Source: Myxococcota bacterium
GTDB taxonomy: Bacteria > Myxococcota_A > Polyangia > Polyangiales > Houyiibacteriaceae
Length of the DNA stretch: 32,855 nucleotides
Assembly: GCA_028284955.1 (NCBI GenBank)
Contig: JANQQS010000134.1
Span: 1-32,855, forward strand
Direction: 5' to 3'
Made by a program: the position numbers and the translations under genes. Each line of letters opens with the position of its first letter. Within the stretch, counting starts at the first letter, position 1. The notes below the pieces were generated by a model. That model worked only from the letters and a program-made list of their open reading frames with translations. It was not told where the DNA came from and made no database searches. Below, piece by piece: positions 17,875 through 26,652 of this stretch.

Positions 17875-18780
17875 TCAGCGCGTTCGCCGCACATAGTACC
17901 CGCCTCCGCGGTCTTGGACATCGCCGAGCAAAAGAAGCTCGAGCAACGCGGTCTGCACCTCGGCAGCGGGCAAACCGAGACTCCCCGCGAGCTCGTCGAC
18001 ATGCCGCGAAACGGAGCTCAGCGCCGCCAGGATGGTTCGTTGCCGGCGCGTATGGGTAGCCTCCATAGAAGACATGGGCGACCGCGGACCCTCGGCAAAA
18101 CGACGGATCGGGCCGAAGTTCAAGGCACGGGCAATGTCACTCGCCCCCGCACACGGCAGTGCACCGCCCGCGAGCAACCGAGCGCATCCCGCACCGCGAA
18201 CGTCCCACGGAGACGCGGGAACTGCGAACACGGGAATGCCGAGCTCTCGCGCAACCGCGGCAGTAGACAACGCTCCCGACCGATGGGGCGCTTGGACGAC
18301 CACCACCGCCCGGGAAAGCGCCGCGATAATCCGGTTACGCTCCAAAAAGCGGCCACGGCGCGGTGGGCAATCGTCATCGTGCTCGGTCACGAGCGCCCCT
18401 AGGGTGGCGATTCGTTCAAAGAGCGCACGATTGCGAGGCGGGTAGGCGCGGCGCAATCCGCTGGCGAGCACCGCGATGGTCGGTCCGCCTGCTTCCAATG
18501 CTCCGTGGTGGGCTGCGCTGTCGATGCCGTGGGCACCTCCTGACACGACCGGGCAGCGCGACGCTGCGAGATCTCGAGCGAGCGTTTGAGCAAACCGTTT
18601 TGCTTCAGGGTCGCAACGACGGGTCCCCACAATCGCGACTGCGCGCGTCAGCCCGGGCAACGCGCCTGCCACCCGCAACCGAGACGGTGGCCTGTCCAAA
18701 CGTTGAAGTCCACGAGGCCATTGGGGTACCTGCGACGCGATTTCGAAGGGGGGTTGGTGGAGGGCGATATCGGTAGACAT
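17875..18780 (-). CDS. dprA: DNA-processing protein DprA (Smf)
   Basis: The 301-residue protein loads RecA onto incoming single-stranded DNA during transformation. The Rossmann-fold core shows VAIVGTRRCDPE, VVSGGAHGIDSAAH, IAVLASGLRRAYPPRNR, FLERNRIIAALS and the APHRSGAL motif. A C-terminal winged-helix domain (RQRTILAALSSVSRHVDELAGSLGLPAAEV to YYVRR) is present. The start ATG is immediately preceded by AAGGGGGA, too close for a normal ribosome-binding site, so initiation efficiency is uncertain. It is first of four genes on the minus strand. Confidence 0.95.
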   Translation of the reverse strand: MSTDIALHQPPFEIASQVPQWPRGLQRLDRPPSRLRVAGALPGLTRAVAIVGTRRCDPEAKRFAQTLARDLAASRCPVVSGGAHGIDSAAHHGALEAGGPTIAVLASGLRRAYPPRNRALFERIATLGALVTEHDDDCPPRRGRFLERNRIIAALSRAVVVVQAPHRSGALSTAAVARELGIPVFAVPASPWDVRGAGCARLLAGGALPCAGASDIARALNFGPIRRFAEGPRSPMSSMEATHTRRQRTILAALSSVSRHVDELAGSLGLPAAEVQTALLELLLLGDVQDRGGGYYVRRTR

Positions 18781-18825
18781 TCCCCCTTATCGCCAGCTCG
18801 CGCCCAAAGTTGCGAGACCGCGCGC

Positions 18826-20760
18826 CTACCCAGCGGACGCTTGCCCAGGAACGATGATGACCACGCGGAGCTCGTCGAGAACCGCTACGCCATCTCCGAT
18901 GACTTGGAGGCGAGCGGTAAACACCTGGTCCACCTCCGTGGGCTGCACGGCGTCGTTGAAGGCTTGCACGCTAAACGAGACCACCGTACCCGGGGTAACG
19001 TCGATGAACGAATCGAAAATAGTGTCGCCGTCGAGGTCCGCAATAGTGGCGGGAGGAGCCCCCGCGGGAGGTTCGGCAGACCGCGGAATAGCCGCCTTGA
19101 TAAAACCTTGCTCGTCATCGACCACGCGAATGTTGACGGTACGGAGCTGGATCGCGGTCACGAGCTCGTCCACCGCGTCCACCAGCGTCTCACTGAGCCC
19201 TGTACCATCGGACCGCGCGTCGAACACCAGGGCGCAAACGTCCTCTCCATTCTGCATCTCGGGGGGTCGCGCCATGCCCATAACGCCAGTGGAGCATAGG
19301 TCGTTCACGGGCGCGACGAATGCACCGGTATCAAGAGCCAGGTCGACAAGCTGGGCGCGCGCGTCGCTTCGCGTGGAGATTCCAATCAACCGCGCCGAAA
19401 TCTGCTGAAGCCCCGTCACCGCTTGCTCGCGGGAATGTGCCTCAGAAATACCCGCCGCAACATAGTCGGACCGCACATGCGAGACATCGTCGGTAACGTG
19501 AATCACGATCGGAAACGAACCTTCCCGAAACCCTACGCCTCCAATTTCTCCGCCCCCCGGAACGCGGGGGTCGCGCATAAATGGGGGCACATTCCCGCCC
19601 GGGAAATCGACGCCATCTCCTGCCGCGATTTGGTAGAGCGATTCGAAACCTGATTCCGCCACGTCACCCCCGCAGCCAAGCGGCATATCGAGCAAACGAA
19701 GCGCGCCGTCGACAAACGGAACGTCGGTGGTGGTTTCGATGAGCAATCGGAAGGGAAGATCGGATCCCCCGGCACAATCGACTTCGCCGAAACCGTTTAC
19801 GGGAAAATCCTCAAACTCGCTTACTCCGAACGCCACATCAGGAATCAGCGCGCGCACCGACGGCACGATCGTTCGCGCGAGGGACGTTTGCAAGTTGTCG
19901 ATCTCTTCGTTCATGGAGCTCGTCGTATCCACGTTCAGGTGAATGTCCGCACGCCGAATACTGGTATCGAACGTCAGCGTGTCGGCATTCAGCCCGCTCG
20001 GATCTCCGAACGGCAACACAAAGAAGAACTCTTCGATCTTGCTATCCGCATCACAGGGATCGCTACCCGCGGTGATTTCCGCAAGGTCGGTCTGACCGTC
20101 GTCATCGGAATCGACATCGGTGGGATCCAGGCAACTTGTTCCGCGCGTTTCTTCTGCATCCGACAGGCCGTCGTTGTCGCTGTCGAGATCTCGAAAATCG
20201 GCGACGCCGTCGCGGTCGGTGTCTACCGGCGGGGTGCCCACCTCGTCGTCGCCGGCCTCAACTGCGTCGGAGAGGCCATCGTCATCGCTGTCCCCATCGA
20301 GATAGTCCGGGTCGCCGTCTGCGTCGGTGTCTGTGGCATCGGACCGACCTTCGTCGCGGTCCGCAATGGTATCCTGATCCTCGTCGGTAAGGTCTTGCAC
20401 ACGTATGCAAGCGCCTTGGCGGCAGACCGAGTCTGCGCCACACGGCGCGCCGCATTGCCCACAGTGAAGCGGGCTCGCGCTCAAGTCGGCACAGTCGTCT
20501 CCGCACACCGTCCAAGGACAGCGGTCCGAACAGACCGCGGAAACGCAAAACTCCTCTTCCGCACAAGCCGCTGAGCAAGAACCACATCGGTCGCGGCGGC
20601 TCTGCACGTCTACGCATTCGCCGTCGCATACAGAGAGACCGGGCGAGCACGGGTCAGAGATACCGGCATCGTTCGTCGGTGCCGAATCGGAGCATGCGCC
20701 CACGCAACAAATCGACAGGATGGCCACCAGCCGGATGCACATTGCTTGCCGGACAAACAT
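18826..20760 (-). CDS. Lipoprotein with Cys-rich, TSP3 and von Willebrand A domains
   Basis: This is a roughly 644-residue surface protein. A lipoprotein signal ends CCVGA before Cys. Two Cys-rich modules follow ([19 protein letters not shown] and the [20 protein letters not shown] type) of a kind common in Myxococcota. Next come Asp-rich TSP3 calcium-binding repeats ([42 protein letters not shown]). The rest is a von Willebrand A-like domain: MIDAS-type DTTSS, then [11 protein letters not shown]. It probably binds protein or surface ligands using metal ions. The start is ambiguous: ATG at 20805, 20760 and 20742 are in frame, none with a clear ribosome-binding site; the middle one is given. 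Its start nearly abuts a divergent lipoprotein gene. Confidence 0.85.
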   Translation of the reverse strand: MFVRQAMCIRLVAILSICCVGACSDSAPTNDAGISDPCSPGLSVCDGECVDVQSRRDRCGSCSAACAEEEFCVSAVCSDRCPWTVCGDDCADLSASPLHCGQCGAPCGADSVCRQGACIRVQDLTDEDQDTIADRDEGRSDATDTDADGDPDYLDGDSDDDGLSDAVEAGDDEVGTPPVDTDRDGVADFRDLDSDNDGLSDAEETRGTSCLDPTDVDSDDDGQTDLAEITAGSDPCDADSKIEEFFFVLPFGDPSGLNADTLTFDTSIRRADIHLNVDTTSSMNEEIDNLQTSLARTIVPSVRALIPDVAFGVSEFEDFPVNGFGEVDCAGGSDLPFRLLIETTTDVPFVDGALRLLDMPLGCGGDVAESGFESLYQIAAGDGVDFPGGNVPPFMRDPRVPGGGEIGGVGFREGSFPIVIHVTDDVSHVRSDYVAAGISEAHSREQAVTGLQQISARLIGISTRSDARAQLVDLALDTGAFVAPVNDLCSTGVMGMARPPEMQNGEDVCALVFDARSDGTGLSETLVDAVDELVTAIQLRTVNIRVVDDEQGFIKAAIPRSAEPPAGAPPATIADLDGDTIFDSFIDVTPGTVVSFSVQAFNDAVQPTEVDQVFTARLQVIGDGVAVLDELRVVIIVPGQASAG

Positions 20761-20819
20761 TGCTGGCCGGACCAATATTGCGACGCGAAATCGCTCGCGG
20801 AGCATAGAATCAAGGTAGC

Positions 20820-21629
20820 ATGAGCTTCAGGCTTGACCCGTTTGTTCCGTTGCGGCAAGACGGACAAGCTATGAATCGACGCTCCCTCGCCGGCTTGGGC
20901 CCCTTCGCAGCGTCCCGAGCGATTTCGTCTCGGTCTGGAGATTCGCGGTGGGCCGTGCGTCTCGGGCCGGCTGTTTGCTGGCTGGCGGCAGGTTCCTGGT
21001 TGGCAGCGTGTGGCGGCGCGTCCCCCGGCGGCGAAACGACCCCCGAGGGCGATTCTGTCGGCTCGCCGACCCAACAGAACTCCGCGCCTGCGAACACCGT
21101 GGTCGGCGCCGAAACGCTCGCGACCGCCAAACAAGCTTCGGACGTCGAACGCGTCGAGCTCGTTCTGAACGACGATGGAACGATGTCCAAGTTTGCCGTG
21201 TATCACAAAGACTCGTCTTCGATTCCCGAGGCGGTGCGCGACTTGGCGAAAGAGAAATTTCCTCAAGGAACAATCAAGCACTTCGAGAGCGAATGGTATC
21301 GAAGCCGCGGAGTCGTGTACGAAGTCGAAATCAGCGCTCCCGATGGGAAAGATTGCGAAATCAGCGCACTCGCGGACGGCTCGCTCATCTACACCGAATG
21401 CGCGCGAACCAAAGAAGAACTCAGCGAACGCATCCGCAACACCATCGACTCCCTTTTGCCGGGCGGCAAAATCGTTGAAGCAGAAGAAAAAAAAGGCCCG
21501 GATATCGACGAAACGAGCGTGGAAATCGATCACGAAGGGCGAACACACGCACTCCGCTTCAACGCAAACGATGAACTGACCGAACGCGCCCTCATCCTCC
21601 CCGCAAAACTAAAAATCCCAATCGAGTAG
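20820..21629 (+). CDS. Lipoprotein with PepSY-like domain
   Basis: The 269-residue frame has a lipoprotein signal segment ending [11 protein letters not shown] before Cys, but about 47 residues downstream of the first ATG. The mature part has a Ser/Pro/Thr-rich linker and a region ([38 protein letters not shown]) like the PepSY-like or beta-lactamase-inhibitor-like fold, followed by a second alpha/beta stretch to the C-terminus. Such domains are often periplasmic or surface binding modules. The true start may be later: a GTG at 20955 gives a standard short signal peptide (MRLGPAV). AAGG at 20812-20815 favours the ATG at 20820. It is divergent from the vWA lipoprotein and ends just before the iterated repeat A arms. 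Confidence 0.7.
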   Translation: MSFRLDPFVPLRQDGQAMNRRSLAGLGPFAASRAISSRSGDSRWAVRLGPAVCWLAAGSWLAACGGASPGGETTPEGDSVGSPTQQNSAPANTVVGAETLATAKQASDVERVELVLNDDGTMSKFAVYHKDSSSIPEAVRDLAKEKFPQGTIKHFESEWYRSRGVVYEVEISAPDGKDCEISALADGSLIYTECARTKEELSERIRNTIDSLLPGGKIVEAEEKKGPDIDETSVEIDHEGRTHALRFNANDELTERALILPAKLKIPIE

Positions 21630-21639
21630 CAGTTTTTTG

Positions 21640-21687
21640 GAGGGTCTGGCCGTCTGTTTGTTTGAGGGTCTGGCCGTCTGTTGTTTG
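21640..21687 (+). repeat. Iterated 23-24 bp units leading into repeat A copy 2
   Basis: GAGGGTCTGGCCGTCTG begins at 21640 and again at 21664, and GAGGGTCTGG begins at 21687 as the first arm of hairpin 1 of the full element. The period is 24 then 23 bp, separated by T-rich spacers. The same unit occurs twice at 133-169 in the opposite orientation with a 23-bp period. Confidence 0.85.
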
Positions 21688-21944
21688 AGGGTCTGGCACC
21701 CAGACCCTCTCGCCGGGGTACGACCCCGACGATTCACCCAAGCTCCCCTGCCAGGAGGCACGCGATCTGGTTGTCTAACGGGTGTACTGCAGTCGTGTGT
21801 TCCGGCAATCACCGCAACGAACGTGCAACGCCTAACCGGGGCCCCGTCGCGTAGCGATGGGGCGGCCGCGGAAGCGGCCGGCGGCGGGAGGGGGGCCCCG
21901 CGGAATCGTATTCCGTGGGGGGAGGGGCTGCGGCCAGCCCCTCC
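21688..21944 (+). repeat. Repeat A copy 2 (full, longer linker)
   Basis: H1 21688-21708 (as copy 1), H2 21711-21731 (CGCCGGGGT, loop ACG, one mismatch), H3 21841-21863 (GCCCCGTCGC, loop GTA), H4 21864-21879 (GGCCGC, loop GGAA), H5 21896-21920 (CCCCGCGGAAT, loop CGT), H6 21921-21944 (GGAGGGGCTG, loop CGGC). The linker between H2 and H3 is about 47 bp longer than in copy 1 but starts with the same ATTCACCCAAGCTCCCC. It lies between convergent genes (PepSY-like lipoprotein and XRE regulator). Confidence 0.9.
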
Positions 21945-21968
21945 AGAAACTCAGCCCCTCCAGAAACT
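21935..21968 (+). repeat. 17-bp tandem duplication at the end of repeat A copy 2
   Basis: CAGCCCCTCCAGAAACT is present at 21935-21951 and again at 21952-21968. The first copy contains the 3' arm of repeat A hairpin 6. The second reaches the TGA stop codon of the minus-strand XRE gene (21968-21970). Confidence 0.85.
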
Positions 21969-22786
21969 CAGCGACTCGGAGCGAGTACGCGGGTTGTTGG
22001 TACTCCGATCGCCTCCGCAAGCCGAGCCAACGTTTCGAGCGATGGCGTGTGTCGGCCGGCCTCCACGCGCGCGATGTTGGGCCGATGGATTCCCGTTCGG
22101 CGAGCCAGCTCGGCTTGCGTGAGCCCCGCTTTGAGCCGGAGCTCACGAAGGCGGGCACCCAAACGAGGACCGTCGATCGGCGCATGGTCAACTTCGTCGC
22201 CCGAAGCTGCCAGCGCATCCGCATTGAGTTCGAGCTTGGCTCCGGTCGCAAGCTCCAGCGTTGCACGATCGGCATCCTCGGTAAGGGTGATCGTCCGGAC
22301 GTCGCTTCCGTCATCCCGGTCGTTGACTGGACGCGACATCAAAAGTGACGTCCCGTCGCCGAGAATCGCCAGAATCTCTGAGTCGCGTGGGGAGATGGTA
22401 ACAAACTCAAAACGCTTGGTGCGATCTTGGTCAAGCCGGCGAGCGATGGCCGCGGCGAGTCGCGAAACGTCCGAGGCATGGCGCGCGACCTGCCCCGTGC
22501 ACATTTCGTCGAGCACGTCGTCCACTTCCGACATCACCCCGCTCTCGGGAAGCTGCACGAGAGGAACCGCGCCTAGCGCGCGAGCAAACCCTACGGCAGC
22601 AAGCAACTCGTCTTCGGTGTACGCCGCAGAGCCACCATCAAATACGATGACCGAACCCGACTGCACCATCGACGCAAGTTGATCGGGCACACACACGCGC
22701 GCCTCGAGACCGTGTCGAGCCAGGAATGGCCGCCACAGCGACGGGAATGCCGGCCGGTCGGTAGACAACGTGACGGTAATGGTCAT
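21968..22786 (-). CDS. XRE-family regulator with novel N-terminal region
   Basis: The 272-residue protein has a C-terminal HTH_3 DNA-binding domain (about 205-268: LGARLRELRLKAGLTQAELARRTGIHRPNIARVEAGRHTPS). The first 120 residues have alternating strands and helices (MTITVTLSTDRPAF, GSVIVFDGG, AVPLVQLPE) like a degenerate receiver or Rossmann-type domain, but no phosphoacceptor pattern is evident. A middle beta-rich part (FEFVTISPRDSEILAILGDGTSLLMSR) is unrecognised. The ATG at 22786 is firm: GGAGG lies 4-5 nt upstream. It is probably a sensor-regulator of unknown signal. The stop codon falls in the duplication that follows repeat A. Confidence 0.75.
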   Translation of the reverse strand: MTITVTLSTDRPAFPSLWRPFLARHGLEARVCVPDQLASMVQSGSVIVFDGGSAAYTEDELLAAVGFARALGAVPLVQLPESGVMSEVDDVLDEMCTGQVARHASDVSRLAAAIARRLDQDRTKRFEFVTISPRDSEILAILGDGTSLLMSRPVNDRDDGSDVRTITLTEDADRATLELATGAKLELNADALAASGDEVDHAPIDGPRLGARLRELRLKAGLTQAELARRTGIHRPNIARVEAGRHTPSLETLARLAEAIGVPTTRVLAPSR

Positions 22787-22890
22787 GGTTCCTCCGAACT
22801 GAGCGTTCGGGTTGTTGTTCCGCGCTTGGGAGCAAACGTCAACGCCAGAGTGATACGTTTCTGCACCCAATAGCTTTCGACAACAGATTG

Positions 22891-24027
22891 TTACGAGCGA
22901 GCTGCACAAAATCGTCGGTAGCCGTAGGCTACAGCCAACACCGCGCTCCCTCCAACAAACCAAAAAAGTGACCACGCGGAGAAATCGACCGCCGCGCGAA
23001 GAGCTGCGCTCGGCCACCCAAAGACCAGCGGTAAATGAACGCAGTACGCCCACAAAGAAACGCGCCCGAGTGCCTGAATCGAATCACGGATAAGGGTGGC
23101 TCCTTGCGCGGTGACCACCAGACCAGCGAGCGTCAGCGAAATGCCAAGGCGGTAGAGAGTGGCCTGGGCCGCAGCTAAATCAGGGATTCGATGAACGAGC
23201 GCCGCAGCAGGATCGAACGCCAAGCTCGTTACGATTGCGACCGCCGCCCCGCCCACGGACCACGCAATCACCACCAACCCAAGCGGCGTGCGTTCCTCGG
23301 CTCGAGCCCAGAAAACGCCAATCGCGATGCCCCAAACGGCGTACGCACTCCACGGAAAAAGAGGAAATCGAGCGACATGGCGCGAGCTTGTGTCCACCAC
23401 CCAACCCGCCAGGTGCGCGGCCAATCCTCCTGTGCTCGCCATGGACACCGTTCGCTCAAGCCACGGCGTAATGACCAAGATCACACCGCCCACCGCAAAA
23501 AACGTCCACCCCAGAGCTCGCTGGGATTTCGCGATGCGGTGGTGCACGTGTACCAGCAAGGAGCCCAACACCATGGATGCGCCGATGACGTGCAGCGCAT
23601 CTCCTCGAAACGCGAACCCGCGGGGTCGCCCCTCCATCCACCACATCAGCAGAGAGAGCGCGTACCCAAGCGCGATCACGATGCCTCCCCGGCGAACACC
23701 CCGCAGAGGTGGCACGCCAAAAGACACCCGCCAGCCCAGAGTTACCCCTGAAACGAACAAAAAAAGTGGCGCGGCAATGCCGCCCGCGAGCTGTACGAAC
23801 CCGAACTTGGCTCCGCTGCGTTCCGCCGGCTGAAGCCAGCTGTCCGCGGTATGCCACATCATCATCAGCACCACGGCCCACCCCCGAAGTTCATCAAAGA
23901 GCGAAATCCGCGGCGGACGAGGCACGCGGCGCAGTGTGGTCGGGTTCTTTCGTGGCGCAACGCTTTCGCTTCTGGGCCTGCGACCGGTGACCCTGCGGCC
24001 AGAAGAGCGGCGGCCATCGGTTGACAC
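22891..24027 (-). CDS. DUF1624/HGSNAT-like membrane acyltransferase
   Basis: This 378-residue integral membrane protein has about ten hydrophobic helices. The N-terminal signature RISLFDELRGWAVVLMMMWHTADSWL, followed by APLFLFVSGVTLGW, is typical of DUF1624 and heparan-alpha-glucosaminide N-acetyltransferase-like proteins; the His of MMMWHTAD is the family's usual catalytic candidate. Such enzymes move acyl groups across the membrane to sugars. The first 35-40 residues are Arg/Ser-rich and disordered, so the GTG start at 24027 may be too far upstream. It is divergent from prs with a 65-bp gap. Substrate unknown. Confidence 0.75.
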   Translation of the reverse strand: MSTDGRRSSGRRVTGRRPRSESVAPRKNPTTLRRVPRPPRISLFDELRGWAVVLMMMWHTADSWLQPAERSGAKFGFVQLAGGIAAPLFLFVSGVTLGWRVSFGVPPLRGVRRGGIVIALGYALSLLMWWMEGRPRGFAFRGDALHVIGASMVLGSLLVHVHHRIAKSQRALGWTFFAVGGVILVITPWLERTVSMASTGGLAAHLAGWVVDTSSRHVARFPLFPWSAYAVWGIAIGVFWARAEERTPLGLVVIAWSVGGAAVAIVTSLAFDPAAALVHRIPDLAAAQATLYRLGISLTLAGLVVTAQGATLIRDSIQALGRVSLWAYCVHLPLVFGWPSAALRAAVDFSAWSLFWFVGGSAVLAVAYGYRRFCAARS

Positions 24028-24092
24028 CCTGGGGCACGCTTGCTACCCGGAGCCCCTGCTAGCGCTCCTTTTGACGTTCAACCGAGGCATTC

Positions 24093-25034
24093 ATGTTCAA
24101 GTCGACCTGCGTATTCTCCGGAAACGCGCACCCTGAGCTCGCGAAGAAAATCTGCGAGTACCTTGAACTTCCGCTCGGTCGCTGCCGAATCGCTCGATTT
24201 TCGGACGGTGAAGTCTTCGCGGAGATCGAAGAGAATGTGCGCGGGGTCGACGTCTACGTCATCCAGCCCACGTGCAGCCCCGTCAACGACAACCTGATGG
24301 AATTGCTGGTGTTGGCAGACGCACTCAAACGCGCGTCTGCCGGGTCAGTCACCGCGGTGCTGCCTTACTACGGCTACGCCCGTCAGGACCGGAAAGCCGC
24401 GCCGCGCACTCCGATCACGGCGAAGCTGGTCGCCGACCTAATCAGCGCATCGGGAATCAACCGAGTCGTGTCGATGGATTTGCACGCGGGTCAAATCCAA
24501 GGCTTCTTCAACGTTCCCTTCGACCACCTGTTTGCAATGCCCGTGTTTCTGGACCACCTGGGCTCTCGTTTTCCGGACGCTCCGGTATTTGTGTCTCCAG
24601 ATGCAGGGGGAGTGGAACGAACGCGCGCCTACGCCAAACGCATGGGGGCCGACCTAGCCATCGTCGACAAGCGGCGCGGCGCGCGAAACCACAGCGAGGT
24701 GATGCATATCATCGGCTCGGTATCCGATCGTCGATGCGTGATTCTCGACGATATGATCGACACGGCCGGCACCCTCACCAATGCAGCTCAGGCTCTGAAA
24801 AACGCAGGCGCGAGCAGCGTAGCGGCGGCAGCTACCCACGCCGTGCTTTCCGGCCCGGCGATCCAACGCATCCAAGACTCGTGTTTGGAGGAAGTCTTGG
24901 TCACCGACACGATCCCTCTCTCGCCCGAAGCCGCAGCCTGCGACAAACTGCGCGCGCTTTCCGTCGCCCGGCTCCTTGGAGAAGCTATCAAACGGATTCA
25001 CCACAGCGACTCCGTCAGCTCGCTTTTCGTGTGA
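24093..25034 (+). CDS. prs: Ribose-phosphate pyrophosphokinase
   Basis: This 313-residue enzyme makes PRPP from ribose 5-phosphate and ATP for nucleotide, histidine and tryptophan synthesis. Key motifs are intact: FSDGEVFAEIEENVRG, PYYGYARQDRK, the catalytic His in VVSMDLHAGQIQGFF, and the PRPP loop VILDDMIDTAGTL. Length is normal. GAGG lies 5 nt before the ATG. It heads a housekeeping run with rplY 52 bp downstream, the common prs-rplY-pth order. Confidence 0.98.
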   Translation: MFKSTCVFSGNAHPELAKKICEYLELPLGRCRIARFSDGEVFAEIEENVRGVDVYVIQPTCSPVNDNLMELLVLADALKRASAGSVTAVLPYYGYARQDRKAAPRTPITAKLVADLISASGINRVVSMDLHAGQIQGFFNVPFDHLFAMPVFLDHLGSRFPDAPVFVSPDAGGVERTRAYAKRMGADLAIVDKRRGARNHSEVMHIIGSVSDRRCVILDDMIDTAGTLTNAAQALKNAGASSVAAAATHAVLSGPAIQRIQDSCLEEVLVTDTIPLSPEAAACDKLRALSVARLLGEAIKRIHHSDSVSSLFV

Positions 25035-25086
25035 TAGACCGGGTTGACTGACGAATTGGATCGGGTAAATCTCCGCCGGAGAAGAC

Positions 25087-25683
25087 ATGGAAACGATTTC
25101 GCTGCACGCCGAGGTTCGAAACTCCCGGGGTAAGGGACCAACCCGAAAACTCAGACGAGCCGGCCACTTGCCGGCGGTACTCTACGGGCCCCATGAAGAC
25201 CCTACTCCGGTCACGATTGCACCCAAAGAACTACTTGCGGGACTAAAGAGCGAACGAGGCCGCAACTCACTGTTTGAGGTGTTGGTCGGAGATCGGAAAG
25301 AGTTGGCGATGGTGAAGGACGTCGCGGTCGATCCGGTGACGCGCCACCCCCTCCATGTAGACCTCTACAAAATAGACCTCACCAAGCCCGTCCGAGCGCA
25401 CGTCCCTTTCAGCACCACCGGTCGCGCGGTCGGCGTGCAACAAGGGGGAATCCTGAACATTCCCCTGCGGACCGTGCCCGTGCGCTCTACGCCGGACCGA
25501 ATCCCCGTCGTGATCGAAGCGGATGTCTCCAACTTGGGTATTCATGAGACGGTCTCGGTTGCTGACTTGAAGCTACCCGAAGGCGTCGAAGTGATGCTGC
25601 GTCCTCAGCTAACGCTGGCCATCGTGCTGGAAGGCAAGAAGTCGGCGGCGGAGGCGACCGCCGAGGAGCCCGACGCTAGCTAG
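25087..25683 (+). CDS. rplY: 50S ribosomal protein L25 (general stress protein Ctc type)
   Basis: The 198-residue long form of L25 binds 5S rRNA. The N-terminal domain (ISLHAEVRNSRGKGPTRKLRRAGHLPAVLYGP) and the C-terminal Ctc (TL5) beta domain (VRAHVPFSTTGRAVGVQQGGILNIPLRTVPVRSTPDRIP, ending VMLRPQLTLAIVLEG) are both present. The last residues are acidic and Ala/Glu-rich. GGAGAAGAC precedes the ATG. The TAG stop (25681-25683) is also the first three bases of the inverted repeat that bounds repeat A copy 3. Confidence 0.97.
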   Translation: METISLHAEVRNSRGKGPTRKLRRAGHLPAVLYGPHEDPTPVTIAPKELLAGLKSERGRNSLFEVLVGDRKELAMVKDVAVDPVTRHPLHVDLYKIDLTKPVRAHVPFSTTGRAVGVQQGGILNIPLRTVPVRSTPDRIPVVIEADVSNLGIHETVSVADLKLPEGVEVMLRPQLTLAIVLEGKKSAAEATAEEPDAS

Positions 25684-25917
25684 AGCAGCGGTCAGTTTGC
25701 CTGAGGGTCTGGCACCCAGACCCTCTCGTCGGGGTACGACCCCGCCGATTCACCCAAACTCCCCCGCCAGGAGGCACGTGACATGGTGGCCGGGGAGTTC
25801 GTCGGATGTATTTACGCTGCGTGATTTCGAACAACCATACTGACCTCTGCTCTAGTCTATGGGATGCGACCTGAGCTGCAATTGACCCATTTGATCTGCA
25901 ATAGAGCGGCGGTCAGT
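25681..25917. repeat. Inverted and direct 16-bp copies flanking repeat A copy 3
   Basis: TAGAGCAGCGGTCAGT (25681-25696) recurs inverted at 25839-25854 with one mismatch and directly at 25902-25917 with one mismatch. The first and second copies enclose truncated repeat A copy 3, as the ends of a small transposable unit would; the third may be a remnant or a duplicated target. The rest of the rplY-pth gap (25684-26000) shows no gene. Confidence 0.65.
25704..25799 (+). repeat. Repeat A copy 3 (truncated to hairpins 1-2 and linker)
   Basis: H1 25704-25724 is identical to copy 1. H2 25727-25747 (CGTCGGGGT, loop ACG) has one mismatch. The linker ATTCACCCAAACTCCCCC follows, then similarity ends near 25799. 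Here AACTCCCC (25757-25764) can pair with GGGGAGTT (25792-25799). Hairpins 3 to 6 are missing. It lies between rplY and pth, both on the plus strand. Confidence 0.85.
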
Positions 25918-26000
25918 GTGGCTGTTCGATCACTTGAAGCGAGATGTATGCGCTCCGGTAGACTGAGCCTTGCGTAGGCTGGTTAGGCCATCGGAGGACG

Positions 26001-26567
26001 GTGAAGGTCATGCACTTGATTGTTGGGCTGGGAAATCCTGGGGCGCAGTACGCTGGAAATCGGCACAACGTCGGTTTCATGCTGATTGATCGGCTCGCTG
26101 AAGAGCTCGGACAGACTGCGTTTCGTGATAAATTTCGGGGTGAATTCTGTCGCACGGAGATCGGCGAATCGCGAGCTCCGGTCGTGCTGCTCAAGCCCAT
26201 GACGTTTATGAACCTGAGCGGCGAGTCAGTTCAGGCGGCGATGCGCTTTTTTCAGACTAAATTGCCTGCAGTCATCGTCGCGCACGACGAACTCGACCTG
26301 CCGTTCGGCACGCTGCGCATCAAAGTAGGCGGTGGACTGGCTGGCCACAACGGCTTGAAGTCGATCGCCCAGCATTGCGGCGGACAAGATTTTGTTCGCC
26401 TTCGAATCGGTATCGGCCGGCCCAGGGGCGCAGGAAAGTCCCATGTTCTTAGTGACTTTTCGAGCGCTGAGCGCGCGGAACTCCCCGACCTGCTGGATCG
26501 CGGCGTCACCATGACCCAGGCGATGGTCAAATCAGGCCCTCGAGTCGCGATGAATGAATTTCACTGA
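26001..26567 (+). CDS. pth: Peptidyl-tRNA hydrolase
   Basis: This 188-residue enzyme frees tRNA from peptidyl-tRNA released by stalled ribosomes. It has the N-terminal LIVGLGNPGAQYAGNRHNVGF with the catalytic Asn and His, KPMTFMNLSG, the Asp motif HDELDLPFG, and GHNGLKSI with the C-terminal Asn. Two starts are possible: GTG at 26001 (used; GGAGG 3 nt upstream) and ATG at 26010, which is 12 nt from the same site. It follows repeat A copy 3, so it may be transcribed separately from rplY. Confidence 0.97.
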   Translation: MKVMHLIVGLGNPGAQYAGNRHNVGFMLIDRLAEELGQTAFRDKFRGEFCRTEIGESRAPVVLLKPMTFMNLSGESVQAAMRFFQTKLPAVIVAHDELDLPFGTLRIKVGGGLAGHNGLKSIAQHCGGQDFVRLRIGIGRPRGAGKSHVLSDFSSAERAELPDLLDRGVTMTQAMVKSGPRVAMNEFH

Positions 26568-26652
26568 ACTTGTTTTTCGGGGTTGGATTTCACCCAATTT
26601 TCATGCGCACGTGCTTTGCATCCGAGAAAACCATCAGCTATCTAGTTGAGCT

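Noticed and set aside
21688-21944. Repeat A as an insertion sequence
   Set aside because: No transposase frame, no consistent terminal inverted repeats across copies and no clear target duplications, except the flanks of copy 3 noted separately.
24028-24092. A tRNA upstream of prs, as found in some myxobacteria
   Set aside because: The gap is only 65 bp and contains no cloverleaf or TTCRA-type T arm in the right place.
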